DNA from: Arion vulgaris
Lineage: Eukaryota > Mollusca > Gastropoda > Stylommatophora > Arionidae
DNA: 64,000 nt
Assembly (NCBI GenBank): GCA_020796225.1
Contig: CM036771.1
Coordinates: 26,084,176 to 26,148,175, forward strand
Direction of reading: 5' to 3'
A model generated the notes under the pieces. That model was not told the origin of the DNA. It saw nothing but the letters and a program-made list of their open reading frames with translations, and made no database searches. Positions 51,758 through 62,887 of this stretch are shown piece after piece. Position 1 is the stretch's first letter, and every line of letters begins with the position of its first letter. Position numbers and translations under genes: made by a program.

Positions 51758-51962
51758 CGCCTGCCCAGCGTGTTCGTAGAGCGTTGGATTACGGGTGACT
51801 AGCCCTCTGTGAGTGCGGGCTCAATTCCGCGGGCTGGCAGAAAAGCCACAGGTTCCCAGATTTACGGTGTTCGTGGCACCGAACCGAAGGGTTACGATGT
51901 CCATGGCACCGAGCCGAAGAACTGAAAGCTTAAGTGCTTCTGGATCGGGTAAAACAAAAGAA
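51758..51962 (+). mobile_element. SINE family T copy
   Basis: Head CAGCGTGTTCGTAGAGCG, B-box region GGGCTCAATTCCGCGGG, and two GTCCATGGCACCGA-type blocks. No clear flanking duplication. Confidence 0.82.
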
Positions 51963-52474
51963 ATCCACTACCCTAACAACTAGATATGAACATGGAACAT
52001 TCATTGACTTTACTTGGATTATTATAGTTCCAGCCACAGAGTGCAATATCTATTCCTTACATTACGTAACTATTCAACCCAGATTTATGACTAGTGTCAC
52101 GTTGGCTGCTTTATACAAGTGAAACTTAGCATGGAATTCAAATGATCGTCACTTTGCAACAGATCTTTCTCTCTTTTATAAAATATCTTCGATGAATGGA
52201 ACAGAGTCGTTGCAATATAATATCATATTTGTTCAGATTATTGTGTATGCATTTTTTTAAATTTTGTAATTTTCATGACATTATTGAGTTAATGGTCCAT
52301 ATGATAATCATAGACACATGATTTAAATGTGTATTATACACACACGTTCATTCATGCATACACACATACACACATGTACTTTAGTGTTCAGTATTTCTAA
52401 AAACTAAGTCTTTTTATTCAGCGATATTCAAGATTTCAAACAGTGTGTCGCATTTTTTAGAGCCACATCTTTCT

Positions 52475-52865
52475 GGTTTTTCTCCAATCCTATTTTGCCT
52501 CACAGCGTCAGGTCAAGAAATGATTTCTATAACGATCCTTTGTGTGCGCTTCGTAGATAGTGTCTTTCGTCGCCTCTGTTATCTCTGAGGTCTATCTTTT
52601 GCGTGGCCCACCATTTGCTTTGTACCCATTGTTTCAGAGCAGCATTGCTCTTTGAGGTGCTCTGTCTGTTGGTAATCTGCTAACTTGGCCAAACCATTTA
52701 ATTTGTTGCTTCTTGATGAAGTCTAGTACTGATGTTGTACCCACCTTTTTTCTGATGTCTTCATTTCTCAACTGGTCTCTTCTTGTTACACCCAGCATTC
52801 TGCGTAGACACTTCATCTCTGTCGTAACTAGTTTTGTTCTATCATTTGTTGTCAGTGACCAGATT
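52475..52865 (-). mobile_element. LINE family beta C-terminal fragment
   Basis: The - strand frame contains TEMKCLRRMLGVTRRDQLRN, VLDFIKKQQIKWFGQVSRLP and APQRAMLL, followed after a break by the beta tail. Confidence 0.85.
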
Positions 52866-52942
52866 TTACATTGACTCTTCCTGTGTAAGAAAGAGATCGT
52901 AGCACACATGGTTACTCACCGAAGTGCAATGATGATGGTCCT

Positions 52943-52979
<37 letters not shown>

Positions 52980-52995
52980 CCAATGAATCAATCAA
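52866..52995 (+). mobile_element. SINE family D 3' fragment with ATCA repeats
   Basis: CTGTGTAAGAAAGAGATCG, GGTTACTCACCGAAGTGCAA and an expanded (ATCA)n end. Confidence 0.75.
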
Positions 52996-53286
52996 TAACC
53001 AGAGATAAAATGGAAAATATAATAAAACAGATACATAGAAGTGATATCTAAACAGAAATGTCCCAACTAGTCTCTATCCCTATTAGCAGCTCAAAGTCAA
53101 TTTCAGAGTACTTGCATACAGTTCCTTATCATACGTCCCTGTTGACCTATCACTGTTTGAAAATATGGTCCCGGACAGTTTGTTATTTTGTGCCAGTTAT
53201 TTTGGAAACAAATTGAATAAGTGCCCGAAAAGTTCCGTTTTTGGTCAGCAGACAACATTTGAAAAAATACGAGTTGCGAAGAAAAA

Positions 53287-53595
53287 TTGATAAAACTTTC
53301 AAGTCATTTCCAAGAAAAAAACATTTCATTACACAGTCTTGTTCACATTATAGAATACATTTTCAGACTGCCAGAGATCTCTGCAGCTGTTGAAATGATA
53401 TTCTCAATAATGAATAACATATGGTCTGAAGAAAGAGGTGGAATGGCTGATTCAGCAGTAAAAGCTTCATTGCGCTGCACAGTTAATTGTCAACTAAATT
53501 GCAGTGAGCTTTTCGACACGACTAAAAATAATAAAGAATGTTTAAAGAAAGTGCGTGCTAGGAATAAATATTATAATTCGTTCCAAAATTCGTGA
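53287..53595 (+). mobile_element. hAT-family transposase C-terminal dimerisation region
   Basis: The frame contains IIEYIFRLPEISAAVEMIFS, then IMNNIWSEERGGM and a helix to ARNKYY, like the hAT C-terminal domain (LP-t-A-VER-FS pattern, with Met replacing the usual Arg). The first half of the transposase is absent. The element limits are unclear. Confidence 0.7.
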
Positions 53596-53599
53596 TCAC

Positions 53600-54380
53600 A
53601 CTAAGTATTAATTTATACGAAATCTATCTGATGGATACACGTAATTTTTTGCATGCAGTCTTATATACATCACGACGTTACGAATCCATGTTTAACTAAT
53701 TGGTAGGTAGCTTAGTTGATGCAAAAACGTTTTTGTTATATAATTTTGCATAAGCACAATAAAATGATATTCAAAGTTTAGAATTTACAGTAATACACAA
53801 AATGGTGGCGAATGATTGTAAAGGCGTATTCCTATTACATATTATAAAAAGAAAGGTCACATAGTGAACAAATGATACCTTCCACCTCTATAAATGAAAG
53901 TAAATGTTGCGTACATACGCCAATGACAGTCGGTAGGAAACATTGTGAACTGATTAATTCCACGGGATTCCCGATTTTGACGTTCACTGAATTGCATTTG
54001 GAACACGGAAATGCTTAGTTATAGACAAACTTGACAATCGTACTGTAAAATTTCGACAAGTATACCAGATCAACATCGCTGTAAATTTAGTAATAACATA
54101 TAATAAAATTCTTACAGAACTAAAGGTTTGGGTGGGCAAAAATACTTTTGGAACGTCGTCACTGTTACCTATATAAAAATGCAAAAATCAAGAATTTCTG
54201 TCAAGTGGATGATTTTATATCGGTCGGTAAAGATGATCACGAATTTTGGAACTAACTATAATAACTTTAAGAAAATCAGTTGTGTTTAGTTAAGTGTAAT
54301 TTAAAATTGTTACTACGCAATTGTTGTTTTTTGTTAACCAATTCATTACTGAGTCTTTTTGTATCATAATTACTTAGCTG
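53600..54380. other. AT-rich sequence with no recognised feature
   Basis: It may include the rest of the hAT element, but no inverted end could be matched. Confidence 0.4.
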
Positions 54381-54384
54381 AATA

Positions 54385-54960
54385 TACTGAAATGGGATGA
54401 AGGAAATTAAAAGAAGAACAAACATAGCTTTACAAAAAAAATTAAACAACTGAAAGTTGTATGGAACGGAACTGATAGGAAAACAAAGATCAGAATACTA
54501 AGAGCATGCATATTCCCAGTGGCAACGTATGGGTGTGAATCATGGACATTTAATAAGGCAGTGGAAAAAACCTATGTGCTTTTGAATATGAGTGTTACAG
54601 AAGAGTCCTCCGTATATCATGGACAGAGAAGAGAACAAATAGATCTATCCAGAAAGAACTCAAAATCAAAGAAAACTGGCTTATGCTACAAATACGAAAG
54701 AGAAAATTGAGGTATTTTGGACATATAAAAAGACACGAGGGCTGGAGAAGACCATTATGGAAGGAGGCTTACAGGCAAGGAGAAAAAGAGAAAGATCACG
54801 GAAAAGATGGATTCAGGATATAACTGATGGTTTGAACATGGCGGCTGCAGAAAGGAACATCTGGCATATGAGAGAAATTCAGAAGGACTGTTGGGGTGGC
54901 AAAGTTCTTCTCAGGACAAGCTATTTGACGAAGATGATGAATATACTACTCTCTAAAATT
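54385..54960 (+). mobile_element. LINE family alpha, ORF2 C-terminal fragment
   Basis: KEIKRRTNIALQK-like start, then ATYGCESWTFNKAVEK, YHGQRREQ and RKRERSRKRWIQDITDGLNM. It ends GCTATTTGACGAAGATGATG. Frameshifts separate the blocks. The best alpha copy in the window. Confidence 0.82.
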
Positions 54961-55224
54961 GCATAGAAGGCGCTTTCTGTTTCGAGCTCTCTCGAAACTG
55001 TCCTGGTTTGAGACAAACATTTTATAGTAAGCCTATACATATAACCTTTGGCGACGATTCCACGATAAACCAACGGCACAGTAATCACGTTTGATGGGTC
55101 AAATCACAAGGGTTGTTATAAGTGTTGTTTCTTGAGAGGACAAGAAGATCATAATCCATAAGTCTGCAAATCAATGCTGACTATCATAACTCAAAAACAC
55201 AATGGGAAATAGTTCTAAGATTTG

Positions 55225-55395
55225 TCACCATATATATATAACTATAACTGTAGGAAGATTTGTCACCATATATATAACTATAACTGTAGGAAGATTTATC
55301 ACCATATATATAACTATAACTGTAGGAAGATTTCTCACCATATATATAACTATAACTGTAGGAAGATTTCTCACCATATATATATATAACTGTAG
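55225..55395. repeat. 35-bp tandem repeat, about 5 copies
   Basis: The unit contains ATATATAACTATAACTGTAG and GAAGATTT. It is followed directly by SINE D. Confidence 0.93.
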
Positions 55396-55399
55396 GAAG

Positions 55400-55812
55400 T
55401 CTAATGTGACGTAGAGGTTAATTACTCGTACCAAAGGTGATCACTTCGTTCCCTCGCACAGTCATCTGTATATTTTTTTTTTTAGAGATCCCTGATATCA
55501 GTGTAGGTGAGATCGAGTTTCTAGTCCTATCGGAGACGGGCTATTATACGTAGGTCCAGTGTTAAAATAACCAAAACATTGGCAATTCAAAATCGAGAAG
55601 AGCAGGCTGGAAAGCCACTGCCCGGGCAAAATTCATTAAAACATATTGAAAAAATAGAATTCCTACAAAATATTTTCACCATCTTCTAACTTAAATCAGG
55701 ACCCTCGTCGGTGATACGTTGTTCGTGCACTGCAGGTCAGATTTTCCTGTGTAAGGAAAAGATCGGAACCCACATGGTCACTCCCTAAAGTGCAGGGATG
55801 ATGATCTTCTCT
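55400..55812 (+). mobile_element. SINE family D, near full-length copy
   Basis: Head GTGACGTAGAGGTTAATTAC, the single-copy ACCAAAGGTGATCACTTCG segment, then AGAGATCCCTGATATCAG, GTTCGTGCACTGCAG and GTGCAGGGATGATGAT. A (CA)n tract follows at 55,817-55,862. Confidence 0.82.
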
Positions 55813-55816
55813 ATCT

Positions 55817-55820
55817 ACAC

Positions 55821-55862
<42 letters not shown>
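55817..55862. repeat. (CA)n microsatellite
   Basis: Uninterrupted CA dinucleotides directly after SINE D. Confidence 0.97.
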
Positions 55863-55866
<4 letters not shown>

Positions 55867-56034
55867 TATAACTGATATTTTGAGTTTATGATAGTATTTA
55901 GGTTAACCTCTAAATATTTTAGTGATCCCATTGAATCTCTCTCTTGCGATCACCGCTTAGACTGAACTACCAGATCTCCCCATAAATTCTATTCATGTGG
56001 AAATCTGATTCATGCAACCTTAACATTGGTGTGT

Positions 56035-56275
56035 TTTACGTCATATCTTCAGTACCATTTGGAGCTCTGGTGCTCATCTTTCAGCGATGTGTCCGACTTC
56101 AGCCAGTGTTTACTCGGTGCGCTCTCTATTCTGTAGCCATCTAGTGTTTTTATGGTGTGGGGTAGCTAGCCCCAAGTCCTACCTCCTTTGTCGCCTCTTA
56201 CGACATGCGTGGCAGGTAACAGTGGCTCTATTATTTACACCCCAATTTAGACCCCGGTAACCACACGGGCGCCAT
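56035..56275 (-). repeat. Repeat H fragment followed by a SINE B head
   Basis: 56,035-56,130 has CATTTGGAGCTCTGGTGCTC and AGCCAGTGTTTACTCGG from repeat H. 56,150-56,275 is the SINE B head in reverse (CGCCTCTTACGACATGCG, GGTAACCACACGGGC). The two are about 20 bp apart. Confidence 0.65.
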
Positions 56276-56479
56276 TGAATCTAAGAAGCCACGATACTGT
56301 TGACAAACACTTCTGTTTACGTTGCAGCTTGTTGATGTTTGTTGAAAGATTTATATATACAGCCATATAGTTTTTGTCATAATTTTCTGGTTTTATAACT
56401 TTGTCAAGTAGCGGGACTTTCTTTTCATTATTGTGCAACATGTGTTGTTATCGTTATAATAATACTAGCTGTCCATCGC

Positions 56480-56960
56480 TAGCGATGATGACAACAGTCT
56501 CATACTTGTGCTGCTGCACCTATCTGGTGTTTGCGGAGGTGACGGTAGAGTCCAATCCTAGAACACAATCCCCTATTGCAGGTGGGGCACACATGATCAA
56601 GGTTAGACATGTGCATGTTGTGTGTTCTGTCTTTTCGCGCAGCTCGTTTTCTTTGTGCCTCACCAACACGATGATTCTCAGCTATGCGGGTTCCTCTTGT
56701 GTTGTTACAGCGCCACATTTGGCGATCTTGAGCAAGGGATTGACAGCATGGGGTGTCTATATCGATGTATTTCAGAGACACTTCAAGAGTGTCTTTGAAG
56801 CGTTTTTGGTCCACCAACATAACGTCTGCCCCTTCAAGTTCGCCATACATCAACTGTTTGGGGATGCGTTTATCAGGCATCCGAGCAACGTGACCGGCCC
56901 ATCTTACTTAGGCCTTCTGCAACAAAAGTTGTTATCGTATACACGTTGCTGTGAGCTCAT
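56480..56960 (-). mobile_element. LINE C-terminal fragment with C2H2 zinc finger
   Basis: The - strand frame reads WAGHVARMPDKRIPKQLMYG, then FKDTLEVSLKYIDIDT, SLAQDRQMWR and CPTCNRGLCSRIGLYRHLRK, with C-x2-C then H-x3-H. This order (GH-RM, KQ--YGEL, RFKD, AQDR, C2H2) is the C-terminus of a common invertebrate LINE lineage. The frame is open for 126 codons. Confidence 0.85.
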
Positions 56961-57104
56961 AAATTTGTATGCCTTAGTATTTCTTAGATGTCTATCTTTC
57001 TATCTGCAACTTATCATTCCTCGTGTCTTCATCTTCTTCTTCTGCGATATCATTCATTTTAGACTTAGATTCAGGATTATCTGATATAGTCTGCTGTTTG
57101 TTTC

Positions 57105-58350
57105 AGGACTGTGGTACAGAGGTTAGGTGCTCGCCTTGCGTACCACAGGTACTCGGCTTACTCCCCGGTGGAGTCATATACCAAAGGTACTCGGCTTACT
57201 CCTGGTGGAGTCATGTACCAAAGGTACTGGTTACTCCTGGGGGAGTCATGTACCAAGGTACTCGGCTACTCCTGGTGGAGTCATGTACCAAAGGTACCCG
57301 GCTTACTCCCTGCTGGAGTCATGTACCAAAGGTACCTGGCTTACTCCCTGCTGGAGTCATGTACCAAAGGTACTCGGCTTACTCCCTGGTGGTCATGTAC
57401 CAAAGGTACTCGGCTTACTCCCTGGTGGAGTCAAGTACCAAAGGTACCCGGCTTACTCCCTGCTGGAGTCATGTACCAAAGGTACTCGGCTTACTCCCTG
57501 GTGGAGTCATGTACCAAAAGTACCCGGCTTACTCCCTGGTGGAGTCATGTACCAAAGGTACTCGGCTTACTCCCTGGTGGAGTCATGTACCAAAAGTACC
57601 CGGCTTACTCCCTGGTGGAGTCATGTACCAAAGGTACTCGGCTTACTCCCTGGTGGAGTCATGTACCAAAGGTACTCGGCTTACTCCCTGGTGGAGTCAT
57701 GTACCAAAGGTACCCGGCTTACTCCCTGGTGGAGTCATGTACCAAAGGTACCCGGCTTACTCCCTGCTGGAGTCATGTACCAAAGGTACTCGGCTTACTC
57801 CCTGGTGGAGTCATGTACCAAAGTACCGGCTTACTCCCTGCTGGAGTCATGTACCAAAGGTACTCGGCTTACTCCCTGGTGGAGTCATGTACCAAAGGTA
57901 CCCGGCTTACTTCCTGCTGGAGTCATGTACCAAAGGTACTCGGCTTACCCCCTGGTGGAGTCATGTACCAAAGGTACTCGGCTTACTCCCTGGTGGAGTC
58001 ATCGAGATATTTTTCTAGAGATCCCTGATCACAGTGCAGGTGAGATCGAGTTCCTAGTCCTATCGGAAACGGACAATAAAACGCAGGGCCATTGTTCAAT
58101 TTGAGCAAGCAAAAGAACCATAGGCACAGTAGAAATAGGCTGGAAAGCCGCAGCCCGGGCAAATTTCATTAGTAAAGATTCGAAATAAAATTCCTACAAA
58201 ATATCTTCACCATCTAAAAAATTACATCGGGGACCTTCGCCAGTGCTACGGAGTTCGTGTACTGCAACTGAGTTCTTTCTGTGTAAGAAAGAGATCGGAC
58301 CACAAATGGTTACTCAGCGAAGTGCAATGATGATGGCCTATCAATCTCCG
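57105..58350 (+). mobile_element. SINE family D copy carrying an internal minisatellite
   Basis: The head (GTGGTACAGAGGTTAGGTGC) is at about 57,110-57,150 and the body resumes at about 58,003 (TTTTCTAGAGATCCCTGATC), ending near 58,350 with ATGATGATGGCCTATCAATC. Between them one internal segment of the SINE is repeated about 22 times. Confidence 0.85.
57147..58003 (+). repeat. 38-bp minisatellite, about 22 copies, inside SINE D
   Basis: The unit contains CCAAAGGTACTCGGCTTACT and GGTGGAGTCATGTA. It corresponds to the single-copy region CCAAAGGCAATTGGTTTGC to GGAGCCATCGG of the D copy at 6.8-7.17 kb (reverse strand). All three + frames are open across it for over 300 codons because the unit has no stop; these are not genes. 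Confidence 0.95.
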
Positions 58351-58354
58351 CTCT

Positions 58355-59595
58355 AGTTTCTCTTCCTATGAGGTAAGTGTGGCCCACATTCTTTTCTTGA
58401 GACCTTCCTGCAGTGGGCAGTTTTGAAGGGAGGTGCCTAGATATTATATCTTACACTTCTTACAGCTGTTGTTGTGGAGTGTGGCAACTAACTCATACAC
58501 AAATCAGTTGCTGCCATGCAGCATGTCTGCAGTTGAATCTGACATGGAATTGTCCTGTCATATTGATGAATGACTTGGCCCAGTTGTACAGTTTTTCTCA
58601 CACGCTGATTCAACCAACCACAGGACGCGAACTGCACGAAGTGTGTCTGTGTCTCGTCTGTGGGGGCTGGCTCGACGTGCTACCGTCTGGTGTCATGAGT
58701 AGCTGTGTTAGTCGTGTTATGGAGGACATAATGTGTTCACAACTTGGATGAATAAGTTGAGTTTTCTTATGGAAAATGCCTTCCGTTTATCTGATACATA
58801 TCCTAGTTCTGTTTAGCTGCATATCGTTTACTACAGCACATCTGAATTTGTACTTGAGCACACAGGAAACATATCGTTTGCTAGGTAAGTCTCCATGTTG
58901 ACATCGTTGTGTTACCATCTCTTCCCATTGGCCCCCGATTAACACACAAACTGACAAAATCACATCAAGACAGACACGAATATGTGACCCGTGTCGTAAA
59001 ATATAATTTCATCAAGATATCATATTCAAATAAACTGAAAATCTGCGTTGGTCACATAATTCTAACAAGTAAATATTATTATTTTTAAAATAAACACAGA
59101 CGGCGGAGTCTGTTAGCACTTTGTTTAGAACTAATGCTATAATAAACAATGCATGTAATCTAATAGATGGTCTTTTGGTACCTGCAAGGTCCGAGCAGAG
59201 TTAATTAACAATTATCTAAGTTTCTATCTTAACTGATAGGAAATTAAAATTTCTTATGGTAAAACATGACCTGCACAATCGCTATACAAATATTAATTTC
59301 ATATTAGTGTTGAATGAAAGGGAAACTTTATTGTTGTGATGCGATACTTTCAATCATGCGCTACGTTTTTTGTTTGTTTTAACATTCAGGGCGCTCTGGT
59401 CATTACTAAATAGTCCACATATCAGGTCTGAACTATTGACAAAAGCTAAAAATAAAAACAAATAGCAACTTACAAACAAAGAATGCGTGTACATTTTAAA
59501 GAGAGCAAAGTACTATGTATATGTTGTTACTTATGTTCGGACATATGGAGAAAAGTCAAATGCAAACATATAAATAATTATTTTCAGACATGAAC
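58355..59595. other. Intergenic sequence with no recognised feature
   Basis: A 112-codon frame at 58,413-58,751 has no family resemblance. The rest is AT-rich. Confidence 0.4.
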
Positions 59596-59599
59596 AGTC

Positions 59600-59975
59600 A
59601 AGTGTCATGCATCCCTCAAATCCCTGCGCAGGCGATCATGTCTCTCCACAACTCTCTCTCTCTCTCTCTCTCTAATGCAGTTAATCAGTTCTGACTTTGA
59701 TCTTTCGTCGAACCACGATGTGAGACCATCAAACATCTCCTTCCTCTACCTTCCACGATCCCGCCTTCCCTGTATTTTACCTGTTGTCACCAGATGTTCC
59801 AAACCCCCTCTACGCATTATGTGCCCGAATAACCTTGATTCTTCTCCTTTTGATCAGGTTTCTTTTTGTGCAGGACTTTTTAAAAACCTCATCATTTTTG
59901 TGTTTGTTTTTCACTGCGCATGGGAATTCTCAGCATTCATTTGTAAAACCATATCTCTGTGGCTTCCAGAGATGT
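59600..59975 (-). mobile_element. Shared LINE-like 3' segment, copy 3
   Basis: CAGGCGATCATGTCTCTCCA, a (TC)n run at 59,653-59,673, CGAACCACGATGTGAGACC and TTTTACCTGTTGTCACCAG follow the order of copies 1 and 2, but diverged. Confidence 0.45.
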
Positions 59976-60387
59976 AAATTATCAAGTCTTTAAATTACCA
60001 GTCTGATATGATTTTAATTTATACATTACATATAAGTTTTGTAATACAGGTCCATTCACCCAATATTCATGCTCATCATATATTCCTCGAGCATATCCAG
60101 GTATTGTCAGTGCTGCAATAAATACATCTGCATAAAGTATGTAGAAATATAGTGCTACTACAATGCCATAACAGTCAATTATATACTGTTACTGTACCGT
60201 AAGAGATATCGTTCAATTATACTACAGAACTATAACGTATAAAAGTATAGTCCAACTATACTACACTACTATAACAACAGTTAATAAAATTTTACTCCAG
60301 TGCTTCACCATAAACTGATAATATTTCACTACAGTACTTTCACAGTAATGAATATTGCCGTGCTAATATATAGATTAAAGCTTTTGT

Positions 60388-60622
60388 ACGCCCGAGTGGT
60401 TACCGGGGCACAAATTTGGGGTGTAAAGAATAGAACCACTGTTACCTGCCACGCATAAGGAGGTTTGGATGAAATCGGATGCACGTGTCCTAAACAGGTC
60501 TATGCGTTTAGGGGCCTACCAAACCAATGTACAACGTATACACGTTTTTGACAAAGATCAAGCATATCACAAAGAGTGAATAAAATTGGTCGCAAAGAAC
60601 GAACGCAAAGAAGAAAAAGAAG
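60388..60622 (+). mobile_element. SINE family B copy with 11-bp target duplication
   Basis: AAAGCTTTTGT at 60,377-60,387 is repeated exactly at 60,623-60,633. Head GCCCGAGTGGTTACCGGGGC, a core shortened to CCACGCATAAGGAGG (the tcgtaagaggcgac part is lost), then a CTATGCGTTTAGGGGCC block and a tail ending GAAGAAAAAGAAG. Confidence 0.92.
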
Positions 60623-60737
60623 AAAGCTTTTGTTAGATATCAATAACTAATACTAATGCTATAGCAGGTATAAGAAATTGAATGTTTGCATATTATGATA
60701 TTCTTCTTACAGTTTGACCAGTATGTCACATACCTAG

Positions 60738-60745
60738 AACAGTGA

Positions 60746-60776
<31 letters not shown>

Positions 60777-60844
60777 TTTCTTTCTTTCTTTCTTCTTTCT
60801 TTCTTTCTTCCTTTCTTTCTTTCTTTCTTCCTTCCTTCCTTTCT

Positions 60845-60877
<33 letters not shown>

Positions 60878-60905
60878 TTTCTTTCTTTCTTTCTTTCTTT
60901 TGTCC
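60738..60905. repeat. (CTTT)n / (CTTC)n microsatellite
   Basis: About 165 bp of pyrimidine repeat. Open frames encoding K/E or F/S runs are artefacts of it. Confidence 0.97.
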
Positions 60906-60909
60906 TTCT

Positions 60910-61485
60910 CTGCTTTTTTGCCGTTAGCTGTAGCAGGTTTAACTGATGATCGGTTTCCGAGATATTGTACGCTCGGCCGCTTGATATGCTGTGGTAATGT
61001 GGAGTTGTAAGATGTCTGTAACTCCATCAACCCATCTTTGTCTGCCCCTTCCTCTTGATGATTCCATCTTCACATTGTACGCTCTGGTTGTAATTATTTT
61101 TCTACCTGTTGGAAATTGCTCTTAAATATTGTTGGACAACATTTTATAGAGAGCCACAGTATCGTAATTGTTAGTGAACACGCTTCGTAGGGCGGGTCCA
61201 GTTTCAATTATGCAGTGGGAGTGGAATATTTATTTCTGAACGTAACGGCTCTCTGGTCGACCAAGCCTCACTTGGGTATGAGAAAAAACACTGGGAATTA
61301 ATTCAAGGCAATCGGTGTGAGATTTTGACCACATTATGTGTTGACTTTCAATGAAAAATACGAACCTAACATTGTATTATTCAACAATATACTGTGAGGT
61401 TTGAAAAAGGATTTCTTTAACAAAATTATATAAATGCTTTGAAATAATTTCAAATGAGAAACAGGGTAAATATAAATTAGATACG
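60910..61485. other. Sequence with no recognised feature
   Basis: The piece 60,940-61,090 may be a LINE remnant on the - strand (KTDGLMELQTS-like), but it is too short to call. Confidence 0.35.
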
Positions 61486-61487
61486 TT

Positions 61488-61525
61488 TCTCTCTCTCTCT
61501 CTCTCTCTCTCTCCTCTCTCGTTCT
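61488..61525. repeat. (CT)n microsatellite
   Basis: CT dinucleotides with one interruption. Confidence 0.95.
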
Positions 61526-61585
61526 TTGGCTTCTAATATCTCACAATTTATATCTTGTTAGAGGTTTGTATTATTAGATCTTGGG

Positions 61586-61849
61586 GACGTCCGTGTGGTA
61601 CCGGGGTCCGCAAGGAAGCAAAAATAGTACCATTGCAACCTACAAGGCATGTCGTAAGAGGCAATTAATATAGGCCCTAGTGATGCTACCCTAGTAAATA
61701 AAAAGCAGCGCAGAAATCTGATGTACTGACCTACTTGTAGGCGCATAACTAGCACAGCGTACAATCGCTCTTAGGCTCAGATCACATACAAATCACACAG
61801 AGTGGTTGACAAGTGGTCGATATGGAGCGTTCGAAGAAGAAGAAGAAGT
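61586..61849 (+). mobile_element. SINE family A copy with 8-bp target duplication
   Basis: ATCTTGGG at 61,578-61,585 recurs at 61,850-61,857. Head CGTCCGTGTGGTACCGGGG, core cgtaagaggcaatta, tail GAGTGGTTGACAAGTGGTCG and (GAA)n. Confidence 0.88.
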
Positions 61850-61904
61850 ATCTTGGGAATAAGAATCTTGATAACTACATAACATAAGTTGTTCTAATTT
61901 TCTA

Positions 61905-61965
61905 TTTCTCCAATCCTGTTTTGCCTCACAGCGTCAAGATAAGATTTCTAGAATTAGTAAATCAA
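61905..61965 (-). mobile_element. LINE beta 3' tail remnant
   Basis: The + strand CTCCAATCCTGTTTTGCCTC then ACAGCGTCAAGATAAGATTT is the reverse complement of the beta terminal segment. Confidence 0.6.
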
Positions 61966-62238
61966 TTTGATTAAAGAACAGACTTCAAGTTTATAACATA
62001 TCCTATATTTATAGTTCTATGGGTTTAAGAAAACAAAATTGAGGAAGCTTACCACTAACGGAAATAAGTCAGCTTAACGACCGTATAGTGCACACTTAAA
62101 CAGGTCAGTATTCTGGGCAAGGTAGATTGAATACGTGATGTTGGTGAAGACCTGGGCGAATTTAGTCATTAAACACATATAAGATTAAAACTGATTTTGG
62201 ACCTAAGGTTTGCAGCCGCATTTATGTATGTCCTACCT

Positions 62239-62712
62239 TTGTTGCAGTCATGTCTAAGCTATTGGATACAGATGTTAATCACACTACGTCACACATCTTT
62301 GTTGCAGTCATGTCTAAGCTATTGGATACAGATGTTAATCACACTACGTCACACATCTTTGTTGCAGTCATGTCTAAGCTATTGGATACAGATGTTAATC
62401 ACACTACGTCACACATCTTTGTTGCAGTCATGTCTAAGCTATTGGATACAGATGTTAATCACACTACGTCACACATCTTTGTTGCAGTCATGTCTAAGCT
62501 ATTGGATACAGATGTTAATCACTACGTCACACATCTTATTGCAGTCATGTCTAAGCTATTGGATACAAATGTTAATCACACTACGTCACACATCTTTGTT
62601 GCAGTCATGTCTAAGCTATTGATACAAATGTTAATCACACTACGTCACACATCTTGTTGCAGTCATGTCTAAGCTATTGGATACAAAGTTAATACACTAC
62701 GTCACATCTTTG
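62239..62712. repeat. 60-bp minisatellite, about 8 copies, decaying at its right end
   Basis: The unit contains GTCATGTCTAAGCTATTGGA. The first five copies are identical (period exactly 60), then each later copy carries one or more single-base deletions. Confidence 0.96.
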
Positions 62713-62887
62713 TTGAATTGGTTTGATTCTTGTGTTTAATTGGATCATTTTCTTTCTGTTTACACCAAATGAACTCTAAATAAAAATTAATTTCTAGTTT
62801 CTCAAATTTATTGTTGGTGTCCTATGTTTAATGACTAGCGGAAAGAAAAAAGTAAATCAGTAAGTCTGTATTGTGATCTTAGTAAAT

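Noticed and set aside
57023..58104. Three overlapping + strand open frames of more than 300 codons
   Set aside because: They are the three frames of the 38-bp array; the unit has no stop codon in any + frame. Repeated peptides are shifted versions of one another, with no gene-like start or codon use.
60734..61030. Lys/Glu-rich 98-codon frame on the - strand
   Set aside because: It is a translation of the (CTTT)n microsatellite.
62197..62672. 140-codon frames across the 60-bp array
   Set aside because: Period is a multiple of 3, so frames remain open by arithmetic; frame is lost at the first deletion.
62239..62712. CRISPR-like regular direct repeats
   Set aside because: The unit repeats over its whole length with no unique spacers, in a eukaryotic genome. 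The same holds for the arrays at 8.3, 39.3, 47.2 and 57.1 kb.
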